Assembly: GCA_032207245.1 (NCBI GenBank)
Contig: CM063502.1
Span: 132,298,973 to 132,362,972, forward strand
Reading direction: 5' to 3'
Source: Pardosa pseudoannulata
Lineage: Eukaryota; Arthropoda; Arachnida; Araneae; Lycosidae
DNA: 64,000 nucleotides
Shown here: piece by piece, positions 27,565 to 39,494 of the stretch
Position numbering within the stretch: position 1 is the first letter of the stretch
How the letters are laid out: every line of letters begins with the position of its first letter
Position numbers and translations under genes: made by a program
Notes under the pieces: model-generated
The model's database searches: none
Seen by the model: only the letters and a program-made list of their open reading frames with translations
Told to the model about the DNA's origin: nothing

Positions 27565-28170
27565 AAACCTTATTGCAGAAAAGCCTACACCAAGTGCAAA
27601 AGTCCGTCGCAAGAGATCGCTACTTAATAGAATCCTGTTTAGTCAACAACAGACTTGGAAACAAACAGTCCAGAACGTGTGCAGCAGGAGCAAGGAGGGG
27701 ACAAATACAATCGGAGAATGTTTTTCGCCTACTTAAAACTCCCGTATGAATCACGTAGCGACCAAGCTGGCTAAATGGCTCTAAGTTTCCTGTACTCTAG
27801 ATAAAGCCCGGGGCTCCTTGTCGCGTTACAATGGTGAGCCACAGCAGATAGCCAAATTCAAATTCAGTCTCATTCTGTAGAAAAAATTAATTTTCGACGG
27901 ACACAAGACTAGTACTGGGGTCAGGGAGATCGCTATTCCCTCTTGCAAGCTTATCGGCGTACTTGCTTCCAGGCACACGCACATGTGACGGTATCCATTG
28001 AAGACACACTTGTTTCCTCGCACCAAGCCTTGCCAACTTGGAAATAATATTTTGACAAGTACTAACCATGACCTTTGGTCAGTTCTTTAAGTAATAGATG
28101 GGCTCCTGTTGTCCTTCAGGATAAAGAAAATGTCCCTTGCAGAGCTGAGAGCAACGATAGACTTAAATAC
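27565..28170 (-). mobile_element. LINE 3'-end relic with RNase H domain
   Basis: This GC-richer block, read on the minus strand, encodes part of the RNase H domain of a non-LTR retrotransposon, followed by about 230 bp of decayed 3' coding or UTR sequence. It ends near a T-run on the plus strand (27549-27570), which could be a former poly(A) tail. Confidence 0.6.
27887..28069 (-). pseudogene. RNase H domain fragment of a non-LTR retrotransposon
   Basis: The minus-strand frame reads STCQNIISKLARLG, then CLQWIPSHVRVPGSKYADKL. The latter matches the RNase H block 'W-P-H-G--GNE-AD-LA' of I/R1/jockey-like elements that carry RNase H after RT. The usual glycine (HVGVPGN) is arginine here and the frame ends soon after. 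Upstream sequence in other frames to about 28160 looks like the first half of the domain, broken by shifts. It may be the same family as the RT relic at 20.8 kb, but the two do not overlap and cannot be compared directly. Confidence 0.65.
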
Positions 28171-30346
28171 GGTCTAGAAAATGAAACAATGGTATTAGAA
28201 TAGCAATTCAATATGTCAAAAAAATGTCTCAGTTCAATATTTTAGGAAAAATAGGTATGCCTTCATTTTGCATAATTGGAATTACAAATTCTTTATAATT
28301 AACTTGAATTTTACTTCAGGGAAGACAATCCTCAAAATATACCACAAATTATTTCCATGTAAAGGTTTTTACTCTAAAATTGTTTATTCTCAGTTTTTGT
28401 ATATAAGTTATACAAGCATAAGTTTCTTCAATAAATACGTGTAATTGTTTTTCGTTTGTTTGTATATATCAAAGCTTTAAAAAATCAAATTAATATTTCG
28501 AAGGAACTTTGTTTCTACTCTGAATATACTTCTATATCACAATGTGAAAAATAAATATAAAATATTTTTTTTCTTATTCCTTCATTTTTACAAAAGGAAA
28601 AATGTGTGTTATGTGCAATAATTTTAAATATAATTAACAAAAGCTTTTTACCCATTCGAATTCTGTTTTCAAATTATTAGTATACTGTCATTATACTGTA
28701 GAGTTACGGTTATTATACTCAGTTTCATCATGGGCAATACTAATGCACTCTCCTCCCTTTCTGGCATTCAAGGAGATGGAGATTCAAGCTTTTACTTATT
28801 CTACTGAATGAGAAATTATATAAATACCCCTATTAATACTTTAGACTATGTCCTCAATTTCGCATTGAAAACGTGATATAAATGTGGTCATGTACATATC
28901 TGTTCAATTCAAACCAGCCATTAAGTAGCCTAAATGCATTACAGGACTTCCTATTATACTTAATATTAAGGAAAAGAGTGAAAATAATTAAGTGCTTCCC
29001 GCAAAATACAACCATGAAAATAAAATATAATTGCTGCATTTAAATGTCAATATTCAGAGTCTACTATAAATTTTGCACATGAATTTTAAATTTGTATGAT
29101 TATGTGGTAAGGTTTTAAACTAATATTGTTTTCTTATTTCATTTCAAATTTCAAATATATAATTTAATCTTTGCATCAAGAATATTATAGCATTCGTGGA
29201 AATAATGTAACTTTCATATCTAAGACCTAGAAAATATGAATATGGAATAAAAATAATAAGAAAATAAAATTTCTGGTGAAATTTCAACCTTAAAATAAAG
29301 CCACTAGCGATAAAAAAGTTTTTACCTTTATCACCACTCTATATTTTCCTGCATGAAATTTAGAAAAAGTATGAGTTTAAATTCAAGAAATAATAAATCA
29401 AATTTCTATTTAAAAATCACAATTTAGTTGTTTACAATGTTATTATCGATAAATTCTCCAAAGCATCCGAGCGATAGATATAGAAATGCAAAACCTTGAC
29501 ATTTTTTAGAGAGTAGCTACTCTAAATTATTTCTTTGCCTTTCAAATTTCAATTAATTACCCTTTTTTTATTTATGTCATTACAGAATAAATGCATTTAA
29601 CATTTCAAAGTTAAGAATTCTTTCATCGAAAGTTCTAGAATATTTTAGAATCTTGAATGCAGATATTTTGGCCGAGCATGTAATACTTAAAATATTCTTG
29701 CTTTATTAATCACGTCTCTTACTTTTAAAGTGGTTTTGTTTGGTACTCATAAAGTTACAATATCCGGAGTTCAGAAACTATTAGCTTGTCATATTTCAAG
29801 TTGATATTAATGAAATGAATATGATTAATCTACTCCCGTTTTTCAACTTTTAGCATTCTTCTTTAACCACTCTTCTAATTATAATGAACTAAATTCATCA
29901 TTTAAAGAATCCTAAAATGCTCTTCCTTTACAAATATCGAGAGTTCTTTGAAAGTGTTCATGACATATTACGAAAGTTAATAAAAGCTTAATTGCGGATA
30001 TTGGAATACAAAAGTAATTTAATTAAACTGGTAAGAGGCAAAGTTATTTATATACATGTGTATATGTATGCTAAGCAAGTGCAACAAAAAATATGGGAAA
30101 GGCTTCAAAACACTAAGAGAAGGTTGTTAAGATATATTAATGTTATTTTTACTTTTGTAAAGTCGTACTACATTTCAGGAAGCACTTTTCAACTGTTTTA
30201 AGAATTTTAAGTATATTGTTTGCTTTCTAGTATAGTTATATATGTAAATAAATAGCTTGTATTTTAAATTATGTTTCAGGCATGAGAGTTAAACAAATTT
30301 TTCAATAAAACAGTATTGTTTATTAAAAAAAAAGATAACTTGTTTA
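28171..30346. other. AT-rich sequence, no recognised gene
   Basis: Short frames at 28854-29039 (minus) and 29992-30201 (plus) have no recognisable domain. No gene is supported. Confidence 0.55.
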
Positions 30347-31217
30347 TTAACACATCGAGTGCCGGCAACTTATTTTTACGTTTTTTGCAATCTGTCGCTG
30401 GAGCGCGGGTCACGTAAAAATACGTATTTAGTAGATTTGTGGAGGATACCCGTTAACCACCACAGATATACTAAATACGTATAATTATATGTATGTGTGA
30501 CATTATATGAGTGTTGTTTGCTTTGCTATGCAACGCTTTGCATTTTTTCTTTCCACGAGTTATGATTGTTGAGTTACTCGGTCTTTTGTTGCGTTATTTT
30601 GTCTTCAATCGAATTCCTAGCTCCAGAACGTACAAGTCGTGTTTTGTCAATTTGAAGATTGGTTTTTTTTATTGTTGAATACAAAATTAGTATGGTAATG
30701 TATCCGTACTCCATGGTGAACTTTATGCAAATCAAATATCACCTTCACTGCTACTTCAACTGAGCGAGTACACATGTACTCAAAAACTTGAATTGGGGGT
30801 GAAAGTGAACCAGAGTGTGCACGTGCTATAGAGCTGAAGCCGCCCTTACTTAAAATAAAATGATGTTTTAATTTAATTGGAGTCAGTGTTATATAAACCA
30901 CCTACGCAACCATACCACATTGGTAAAGGAGCCGTTGTGACAAAGATAGTGATGAAGAAATATGTGCTGACAGATTATCGGACTTTAATTTTAAATATCG
31001 TTTATTTTTGTGATTTCGTAAAAATATTGTTCTTTTTTTTGTTAAATTATCATACAGTATATATTAAAGTGTAAATTAAAAAAGTTTCGTTCATAAAAAC
31101 AAAGTAGTTTTCGATTTACCTGATTTTTCTAAATAACTAAACTTTCACGAGATTCATGAAAAACGCCTGCTGCACGCGTAAGTTGGTGGTGAAGTATACC
31201 CGCATGCCAAGTGTTAA
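30347..31217. mobile_element. piggyBac-like non-autonomous element bounded by TTAA
   Basis: TTAA at 30347-30350 is followed by CACATCGAGTGCCGGC. The right end, read inverted, is TTAA (31214-31217) then CACTTGGCATGCGGGT. TTAA target sites and CAC... termini fit piggyBac. The left end holds a perfect 10-bp inverted repeat (TATTTTTACG at 30371 against 30413-30422) and a long imperfect hairpin at 30420-30482. No DDD transposase frame is recognisable. The 84-codon minus frame (30647-30901) has no known domain. The element is probably a deletion derivative or MITE. Confidence 0.5.
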
Positions 31218-31654
31218 AAAAAATATTTCATAAGTCTGCCAAGATATGCTAACCGTTGTAATCCAAATGTAAACTTCACAACATTTTTGAGCTATGCACC
31301 AACTATGTCTCTCTTAAATTTTCATATCCCCCCTCCCTGAGGAATACATGATTTTGAATGTTCAAAAATTTAAATACTCACTGAAGAATCTTCAATAATA
31401 GGTTTCAAGAAGAAGTCGCTTATTATTGAGTAGACACAGGTTCAAAATATATAATGATGAAGTGGAACTCCAGCAATTTTATAAAAGATTTTTCTTCATT
31501 ATTTTAATTGATAGTAATAATTTATTATTCAAATTTAATGAGATCCTTATGTGTGATGCCTTCAAAGATATTTTAAGACATGGTCAAATTAAGAATTAAA
31601 CAATGTAATATGAACTGGAGTAAATGTAGACTAATAATACATATTTAATTACTA
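31218..31654. other. AT-rich sequence, no recognised gene
   Basis: No supported gene. Confidence 0.5.
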
Positions 31655-32675
31655 CCCTACAGCCCGTCATATCACGGGATCAGTAAAAGTTTTAATTTTC
31701 CAGAATTGTAAAGTACCTTATGAGGCAGGTAAAAAAATGGTTTGATTTTTGGCTTTATCCATTTTTTAGAATTATCTGGTACAAGCTCAATAATTTGTTT
31801 ATCTTTTCTGGCCTTAAGTTAGTTGCCAACTTTAATTTATCTTGCCATATTACATGATAGTATGGACAGAGATTCTTATATTGACTGTGATTATTTGGAA
31901 GTAAATAGGAATTACATCCAAAATTTAGTGAATCGATTGAAAACTGTGTGGTTATGTATAAAAACAAAAACGCAAACTAACAAAATTCTTAATTTGCAAA
32001 GATATATAACATAAACGCTAGATATTTATTAGTTCGTGAAATAAATTCCTAGACTTTATGAAAAGAATTTGTAGTTAATATCGGTGATAAAATTTTTATT
32101 GCAACAAAAAATATTCGTTGATTCATTTTAAAACTATCACATTAGTACCTAATCTATTATTTAAACCAAAAATAAAAAATAAAATTATTTACGTAATATA
32201 TATTTACGTCAGTTCAGTGGTAAAACGTATGAAAATAATGAAGACGATATTTAAATAGTTTAAAATAAGAATTGATTAAATGAGATGGTTAAAGAAATGA
32301 CATCATAATGTTAGAAAAAATGTTGTTTTTACTTATTTATTATGTAATAAATTGATAAATTCAATCGCCTGCTCTTAATTGGGGAAAATAGGATTTGAAA
32401 TAATAGCATTAAAAGCTCGAAAAGAGGAGAAGGGGTGGTTTCCGTACGTTTTAAAGATGGCACTTTTTTTCCTCTGATATGAAGCATATTTATATCAATT
32501 TATTTTAGAATCGTATCGATAGTTTAAGAGAACATAAACTTTATTCGCTTTGAGTTTTGTTAACCCTAACTCATCAAAAATCCAATATGGAGGCGTCTAT
32601 GCATTCCAGGTCCAACTGCTTCATAAATTCGAGGACAGATAATTTAGGCTATCATTATATAAGGGATGTATGGCA
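31655..32675 (+). repeat. Diverged duplicate, copy A
   Basis: This is collinear with 34895-35720. Shared landmarks in order are CGTCATAT, TTTTAATTTTCC, TATGAGGCAGGTAAAAAAA, ACCTAATCTATTATTTAA, GATTAAATGAGATGGTT, GATATGAAGC, CTAACCCTAACTCATCAA and CATTCCAGGTCCAAC. Copy A carries extra sequence near 31780-32000. No domain-bearing frame is shared. It is either a segmental duplication or two copies of an unclassified dispersed repeat. Confidence 0.7.
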
Positions 32676-33159
32676 CATTTTACCCGACCTCAAAAAAGTA
32701 CTATTAAAACTGGAATATTTTTCGGGAATGTGATACTTCTAAAACTTAATAAAAATTACTAATTGAATTACCATACCATTAATGTTTATCTCTTATATTT
32801 ATACAATGCATTTATTTTTTTATTAAGGCAACGAGACTTTTAGAACTATTTAACGTTAGCTTATTTCAAATGAACACAAGTGAACGCTGAACGTTACTGA
32901 GAATTACTGCAGAAACTGATATCCCGGCAGTAAGTATGTTGTGTCATTCAGAACAAAAAGAGTAAAGTACTTAATTTTGACCCAGTAATTCAACTCTAAT
33001 GTGTAATATGGTGAGGTGATTTAGATCAATTATATAATTGATAATTGATATAATTAATATAATTGATTAATTAATATAATTGATATAAATAAAACGAGAA
33101 GTGAAATGCTTGGGATGTAAATCTGACCTTATCACATCTTGTGTAAAGGAGAGAGGACT
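32676..33159. other. AT-rich sequence, no recognised gene
   Basis: This includes a low-complexity ATTGATATAATTA-type stretch at about 33030-33090. No gene is seen. Confidence 0.5.
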
Positions 33160-33740
33160 TATAATAATTAACTGAACGGATTCGTCGTATGCGGGATTCT
33201 CGGGCGGGGTTTTGATCCCAGTCCCACATTACATTGATGTCTCCGTTCATGACACTAAATAAGAATGTATCTTTGTGGAGTTATTTATGAGTCCCTATGA
33301 AACAGTTGTCAATTTGAAGGGATAAGGTTTTCCCCATGTTTGAGGCTTGAAGGCGAGGAAAGGGAGGCCAATGGATATATACAGCTCTGATGATTGGACA
33401 AAGAGAAGTAAGAAAGTACAGAAATGAAAATAATATAAAAAAAGAAAAGTTGAGAAGAGAGTTAGAGTTTGCGAGTTTGAGATCAGCTTTCGAGGACCAA
33501 AGGAAGAGCTGGGTCCAAGGGAGACTCAGAAAAAGTAACGACATCCCGCAACGACCAGAAGTGTTCCAGCGCATCCGCCATTCAGAATCACCCCAGTTAT
33601 TTAGAAGGCCCCAGACCAGTGGTGAGACTGAAGTCAGCAGTGTCTACATCCTTTCACCAAGAGTTCCCAACCTGATTACCACCCTGGCACACACAACAGA
33701 TCCACAAACGTACTTATTATAAATATTTTGAATTTGAAAT
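33160..33740. other. GC-richer island of unknown nature
   Basis: The island begins with a B-box-like GGGTTTTGATCCCAGTCCC, hinting at a tRNA-derived head. It then carries two overlapping opposite-strand frames of about 100 codons. Composition differs sharply from the flanks, suggesting an inserted retroelement fragment or processed sequence. I could not classify it. Confidence 0.35.
33390..33722 (+). CDS. Hypothetical 110-codon frame, possible retroelement fragment
   Basis: I do not recognise this frame. The translation is charged and helix-like in its first half (EKLRRELEFASLRSAFEDQ) and proline/arginine-rich in the middle (RPEVFQRIRHSESPQLFRRP), unlike the tyrosine/isoleucine/lysine products of chance frames nearby. 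It has an ATG start and ends in a TAA. No intron signals, promoter or homologous copy were seen in the window. It could be a retroelement gag or leader fragment, a host exon, or an accident of the GC-richer composition. The 97-codon antisense frame at 33281-33574 is an equally open alternative. Confidence 0.2.
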   Translation: MIGQREVRKYRNENNIKKEKLRRELEFASLRSAFEDQRKSWVQGRLRKSNDIPQRPEVFQRIRHSESPQLFRRPQTSGETEVSSVYILSPRVPNLITTLAHTTDPQTYLL

Positions 33741-34261
33741 TAGGTCCTCTCTCTTCTTTTTTTTACCTAAATGTTAGGTTATTATTAATGTTAAATCTTG
33801 AATAACGTGACACCTAGTAGAAAGTTTCAAAAAGCAAATTTTATGAAGTTTGAATCAAATTTTTGTACATAGACATGTGACTAGCATAATAATAAATTTG
33901 CTTATTTTTTTATTTTAAACTATCAACATTATATATTTCTATTTTAAGTGTGTAATATTTGGTTTTACTTACTCTTAATTTAACTTATTAGTTTAAAAAA
34001 ACTGGTCTGTAGTTTCTCATAGCCTTTGATTAAATTTAAAACTAAAATAATCTACACAATTCAAGATAAATAAAATTTAGTCTTTGACTAACAAAATAAT
34101 AACCACTATAAATTTGAATATAGGTAAATACTAAATTTAATGAGAGCTACACGACATGTAACAAGGGAATCATACCTAATAATAAGCTTGAGTAGTGTCT
34201 GAGAGTCACCCTACAATTAACTAAAACTCAGGACCAATCCATTTTTCAAATTGCCTACCAT
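33741..34261. other. AT-rich sequence, no recognised gene
   Basis: No supported gene. It might be the interior of a hAT-type element ending at 34292. Confidence 0.45.
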
Positions 34262-34292
34262 GTGGGGAGGGGATTCCACGTTGGAAACACTG
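34262..34292 (-). mobile_element. Candidate hAT-type terminal sequence
   Basis: Read on the minus strand, the end is CAGTGTTTCCAACGTGGAAT, a hAT-like tip (CAGTG then a TTTCC block). The expected opposite end and 8-bp target duplication (ATCTAAAT would be the right-hand copy) were not found. Confidence 0.3.
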
Positions 34293-34894
34293 ATCTAAAT
34301 TATTAATTCTCTAAAAAGTAAATACATAATAATTTAACACTGAGTAAATAAATCTAGAATAAATACGATACAAAAATAAATTTTAGATATTTTAAAAGGA
34401 TACATAGCAATCGCTTCCCAGGCAAGTTCTATTTGCAACTTCGATTTGGTTATATGTGAACTTCTCAGAAATGCACTTCATTTCCTTTTGTTTCGAAACT
34501 TTCTTTAGGATATATGATCAAATATTAAAAGCACGCAGTCAGTGGTAACATAAAAAATTCACGTTTCTATTATCTTTTTTTCCAGATGAGTTGATTTTCA
34601 ATAGTTTTCTCAAGTGGGTAACAAATAAAAGACACTTTTAAAATTGGTTATAGTCATGTATTTCACTTTTTTTTTTTTTTTTTTTTTTGCAAATGTATGC
34701 CGGAGCTTACTTAGTTTCTTTATGTACTATTTATTCTAGAATAGCATCAAAATTAATATTTTCTTCCTAATGGCAGATGATTTCCAAACAGACTCGGATA
34801 TTAAAACTAGCTTTAAGCATTTGGAATAAAAGAAAATTGAAACAAAATATCATTTTTTCAAACAAAAGACTTTATCTACCTAAATATCATAATA
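34293..34894. other. AT-rich sequence with a 22-bp poly(T) run
   Basis: A T-run at 34667-34688 could be the poly(A) tail of a minus-oriented retroposed sequence, but no body was recognised beside it. No gene is supported. Confidence 0.45.
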
Positions 34895-35720
34895 CTAGCA
34901 TAGGGCTCGTCATATGAAGTGATCAGTAAAATTTTTAATTTTCCAAAATTGTAATGTACCCTATGAGGCAGGTAAAAAAAAATGGTTTATTTTTTGGCTG
35001 AGAATTATCTGGTACACGCTCAATAATTTGTTTATCTTCATACTCCTCTAACGTCTCCCGATACTGTGAATGCAGTTAAGAATCACGTTGAATTCATTTA
35101 GAAAGAAAATTCAAAGTTTTCTTAGCTAAGTTGAAATTATTTTTTGTCACTTTAATTAATGGAAGTAAAGGAAGGAAACTATCATTTCCACTACACCCTG
35201 AAGGTAGACAGAATTTGTTAATACCGGTGATAAATTTTCAATGCAACAAAAAATAATCTATAATTAAATATAAAATTATCACATATGTACCTAATCTATT
35301 ATTTAAGCCAAATATAAAAGAAAATTATTTACGTAATATCTAAGTTCAGTGATAAAACATATAAAAATAATACAAACGATATTTAAATAATTTAAAATAA
35401 GAAATGATTAAATGAGATGGTTGAAGGAATAACGTCATAATGCTAGAAAAAGTGTTATTTTTGAAGTGGTGGATTTCGAACGTTTTAAGGATGACATTAT
35501 TTTTCGCTGTGATATGAAGCGTATTTAAACCAACTTATTTCAGAATCGGACGCGGTCGTTTTGGGAGGAGGTAAACTTTAGTTGCTTTGAATTTTGCTAA
35601 CCCTAACTCATCAAGAATCCAATATGGATGCCTCTACCCATTCCAGGTCCAACCACTTCATAAATTCTAGGACAGACGGGCAGAAAACTTAGGCTATAAT
35701 TATACATATGGGATAAATGA
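34895..35720 (+). repeat. Diverged duplicate, copy B
   Basis: This is the partner of 31655-32675 in the same orientation, about 3.2 kb to the right and about 80% alike in aligned parts. It is shorter because of internal deletions. Confidence 0.7.
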
Positions 35721-35890
35721 AGTTTATAAAAATAACAGCTTTCAAAATTCTAAATATAAGTTTGTTAGACTTGAAAACAGAAACACAAAAAGAATTAAGT
35801 TAGTTTTTGATACAAGAACTATTGATGCATCAAAAATAATCAGAATGAAGATTTTATTGATTTATAACGACTTGATCAATATATTATAAA

Positions 35891-36035
35891 ATTTCTCTTT
35901 TTGGCTTCCTCTCTCCCCATCTCTGTCATCTTCACTCTTCCTCTCTTGTATACTTCCCTCTCCCTCATTCTCTACCCTCTCTCCCTCCCTTTCACTCACA
36001 TTTTTTGTCCCCCTTCTTTTTCTTTCTTCATGAAT
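35891..36035 (+). repeat. Polypyrimidine tract
   Basis: About 145 bp rich in CTCTCC and TTC motifs on the plus strand, immediately left of a very long TA array. This is simple-sequence DNA, not coding. Confidence 0.85.
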
Positions 36036-36904
<869 letters not shown>

Positions 36905-37025
36905 GTAAGCTATAGTCTTTTGGTATCAGAATCCATGAGTTCGAATCCCTTTTCTGGCAGGGATATTCATATACATTGGAAATTGGCTTATCAAGCAGTA
37001 GATACGAGTCTAATTACCCCTTAAT
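36905..37025 (+). mobile_element. tRNA-derived SINE fragment, plus orientation
   Basis: GAGTTCGAATCCC (B box) is followed by a body ending CTTATCAAGCAGTAGATACG, matching the GCTTTAAGCAGTAGGTCCC block of the better-preserved copies. The A-box half is missing or decayed. Confidence 0.55.
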
Positions 37026-37479
37026 GAAATAAAAATATTATCATGCCTTCTATAATTAAGTTTACTGATGAATAAAATTCATAAATTTTCCACTCTTTAA
37101 TACAAGAAATCTGGTTATAGTTAGATCCTTTTCAGATGTTTTCTATATAATTAAATATATATCTCTTTTAATATTATATAAAGTGGGTTATTTGTCACTG
37201 TAAAATTAGACCATATTTAGAGTACATTTACATCATAAAATCTCAATTTAGTCCAGCTTAGTATTTTATATGATGTAGGTTATTTTCACTGTAAAATTAG
37301 ACCATATTTACAGTACAATGAATAAAATCCCAATTTAGTCCAACTTAGTACAGCAGTATAAATTTTCAAGTCATGATATTTCAAGATATATATCTATGTA
37401 ATATCCCATTAAGGAAACCTTTTATGGAAATAGCTTCACTCACATATGAAATCCACATCATGTGTAAGCAAAGAATAGG

Positions 37480-37790
37480 GAATTACCGGGTTTAGAGTAA
37501 CTGCCTTTATATAGTGCGATTTGAACCAAATAACCATAAATTTGCATTCTGATAACTTTGTCAGTTAAGCCCTACAATATATTTCGATACAGACACTGTA
37601 CTAATTAGAATTCGTCGCAAGCAGTCAATTCTTCTCCAAACTGGAACCATATTTACTTTGAAAGTTGCATAATTCTTCCAGCACAAGAAACACGAAGCCG
37701 GCTCATAAAACTGTATTTGAAATCATACCCCTAAATTTGAATACTTATAAATTAGCTCACTAGAGCCTATATTATCATAGGGAATATAAT
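37480..37790 (-). mobile_element. Two decayed SINE head fragments
   Basis: The segments at about 37540-37575 and 37710-37770 share with each other and with the SINE heads a (reverse-read) GATTTGAACC-type B box, a CATTCTGAT-like middle and a GTTAAGCC-type end. Both are heavily mutated. Between them is unremarkable sequence. Confidence 0.35.
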
Positions 37791-37960
37791 AGTTGATTAA
37801 AATGATATATAACTCTAAATACAAGACTCAATATAGAACTCATACATGTATTAAAATTACGTAAAAATATTTGTAATATGCTCATTTGCTAAGATTCATT
37901 AAGTTCAATTTTCTCGGATAGTTGTGGTCATTTTTGGTAATACGATATCTCATTATACTC

Positions 37961-38070
37961 AGACTTATTGCTTAAAGCCTATAACCATCTCCATAATTCT
38001 ATTAACATCACTCACTGACTTCGCTATTATAAGGCAACTCCATACCTTTTCGACCAGCATCCGGTTAAGA
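37961..38070 (-). mobile_element. Decayed SINE body fragment
   Basis: CAGACTTATTGCTTAAAGCC corresponds to the conserved GACCTACTGCTTAAAGCTG body block. The remainder is too decayed to align fully. Confidence 0.4.
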
Positions 38071-38083
38071 TTTAGGTATAAGA

Positions 38084-38086
<3 letters not shown>

Positions 38087-38163
<77 letters not shown>
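38087..38163. repeat. (AT)n microsatellite abutting Tc1 copy 1 on the left
   Basis: An uninterrupted dinucleotide run whose last TA (38162-38163) is the left target-site TA of the transposon. Confidence 0.97.
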
Positions 38164-38166
<3 letters not shown>

Positions 38167-39279
38167 TCAAAAGCCTAAGCATTATGACCACCTGTCAATA
38201 ACGGTACACCTTTGGTGCGCAACACAGCTTCAACCCGCTTAGGCATGGATATCACAAGTTCTTGGTAGATGGCGGGAGACAGATTGTACCAGATGTTTAA
38301 ACAACGGTTAAGCAAACCGAGATATTGCGAATTGGTGGTCTTTGAACTCTGAGCTGCCGTCCCACGTCATTCCAAATGTGTTCTATCGGTTTGCAATCCC
38401 GTGAGTTAGGCGGCCAGGACATTAACTGAAATTCAGCATCATGTTCCTTGAACCACTCCAACACAATTTTAGTGACACAGGGCTTTGTCCTGTTTGAACA
38501 TTTCATTTCCACCTGGATAAACAGAGGCCATGTATGAGTGCAATTAGTCCGCAATGTTCAGATACCCTGCAGAATTCATGATCTGCTCGGTGTTGATGGT
38601 TGCAACCGTTCCCCTGGAAGACGGAGTATCCTGACACGACCATCGGCGTCATGAATGACAAACCGTGATTCATCTGACCAGGCAACTCTCTCCCACTAAT
38701 CCATGGACCAGTCACGATGTTCCCGAGCCCTTTAGCCGCAGTTGGCGATGACACTTGATCAGCAAAGGCACACAATTGGGACGTTTACTGCTTAGCCCCA
38801 TATTCAACAGTGTCCGCTGAACAGTGTGCTCCGATACTATTCTACTTGGCCCTGCATTGTATTGGGTTGTCAGCTGAGCCACTGTCTGGCTCCGGTTTTG
38901 CTTCACCATACGAGACAGTCTCCGACGACCTTTTTCTTTGATAGCGTGTGGATGTCCAACACCATGTCGTCTACTGCTGGTTTCACCGTCATTCATCCAC
39001 TTTCCATAAGTACTATCAACTGTAGAACGTGAACAACCCACGAGTCGTGCAGTTTTGAAAATACTTGTTCCGAGTCTCCGAGCCATTACAATTAATCTGC
39101 CCTCTATCAAAATCACTTAGATCAGCAGCCTTTCCCATCACACACGGAAGTAAGTGAAAGAATGATTCTTCAGACTCTCCAGCAGCAGTTAAATAACACT
39201 TCCACCTGATCATCCTTCCACGTCATCCAGGCGAGTTCATTGCAAAATGTATGGGTGGTTATAATGTTTTGGCTCTTAA

Positions 39280-39284
<5 letters not shown>
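38164..39284 (-). mobile_element. Tc1-type transposon, copy 1 (complete ends, inactive)
   Basis: A 1121-bp element between TA dinucleotides. The left end reads CATTCAAAAGCCTAAGCATT. The inverted right end reads CACACTTAAGAGCCAAAACA, and both continue ATTAT(G/A)ACCACC. The inverted repeats are about 30 bp. One minus-strand transposase gene fills nearly the whole element and stops inside the left repeat (TAG at 38175-38177). TA flanks on both sides belong to (TA)n arrays, as expected for a TA-targeting element landing in such an array. Confidence 0.85.
38175..39138 (-). pseudogene. Tc1-type transposase pseudogene, copy 1
   Basis: The likely original start is the ATG at 39138 (MGKAADLSDFDRGQ). 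A single-base shift then moves the frame to the paired helix-turn-helix DNA-binding region at 38712-39116 (ARRLGTS, VGCSRSTV and GRRRLSRMVKQNRSQTVAQL). Next follow a second shift and an in-frame stop, then WSDESRF with the first catalytic Asp. A further shift and a 5-bp deletion near 38472 destroy the second catalytic block. After it come PIEHIWNDVGRQL and a C-terminus ending inside the left repeat. Intact family members have roughly 340 residues. This copy cannot make an active enzyme. Confidence 0.85.

Positions 39285-39350
<66 letters not shown>
39285..39350. repeat. (TA)n microsatellite abutting Tc1 copy 1 on the right
   Basis: The dinucleotide run begins with the right target TA of the transposon. 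Confidence 0.97.
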
Positions 39351-39353
<3 letters not shown>

Positions 39354-39494
39354 GTGTGTATGTGAATATTTCTATGAAACATATTTTCGTGCTATATTTA
39401 TGATTCTTGAATAAGCTAAAAGAATGGCCCTATAGAGATTGGCCCAATACTATGTTGCCTCGTTAGATAATTCAGGAGTTATAGAGAAAAAAAT
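39351..39494 (+). repeat. Segmental-duplication flank, copy 1
   Basis: This sequence is identical by eye to 63854-64000 apart from short AT-run differences at the start. It lies outside the transposon ends, so the duplication copied host flank together with the element. Confidence 0.85.
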
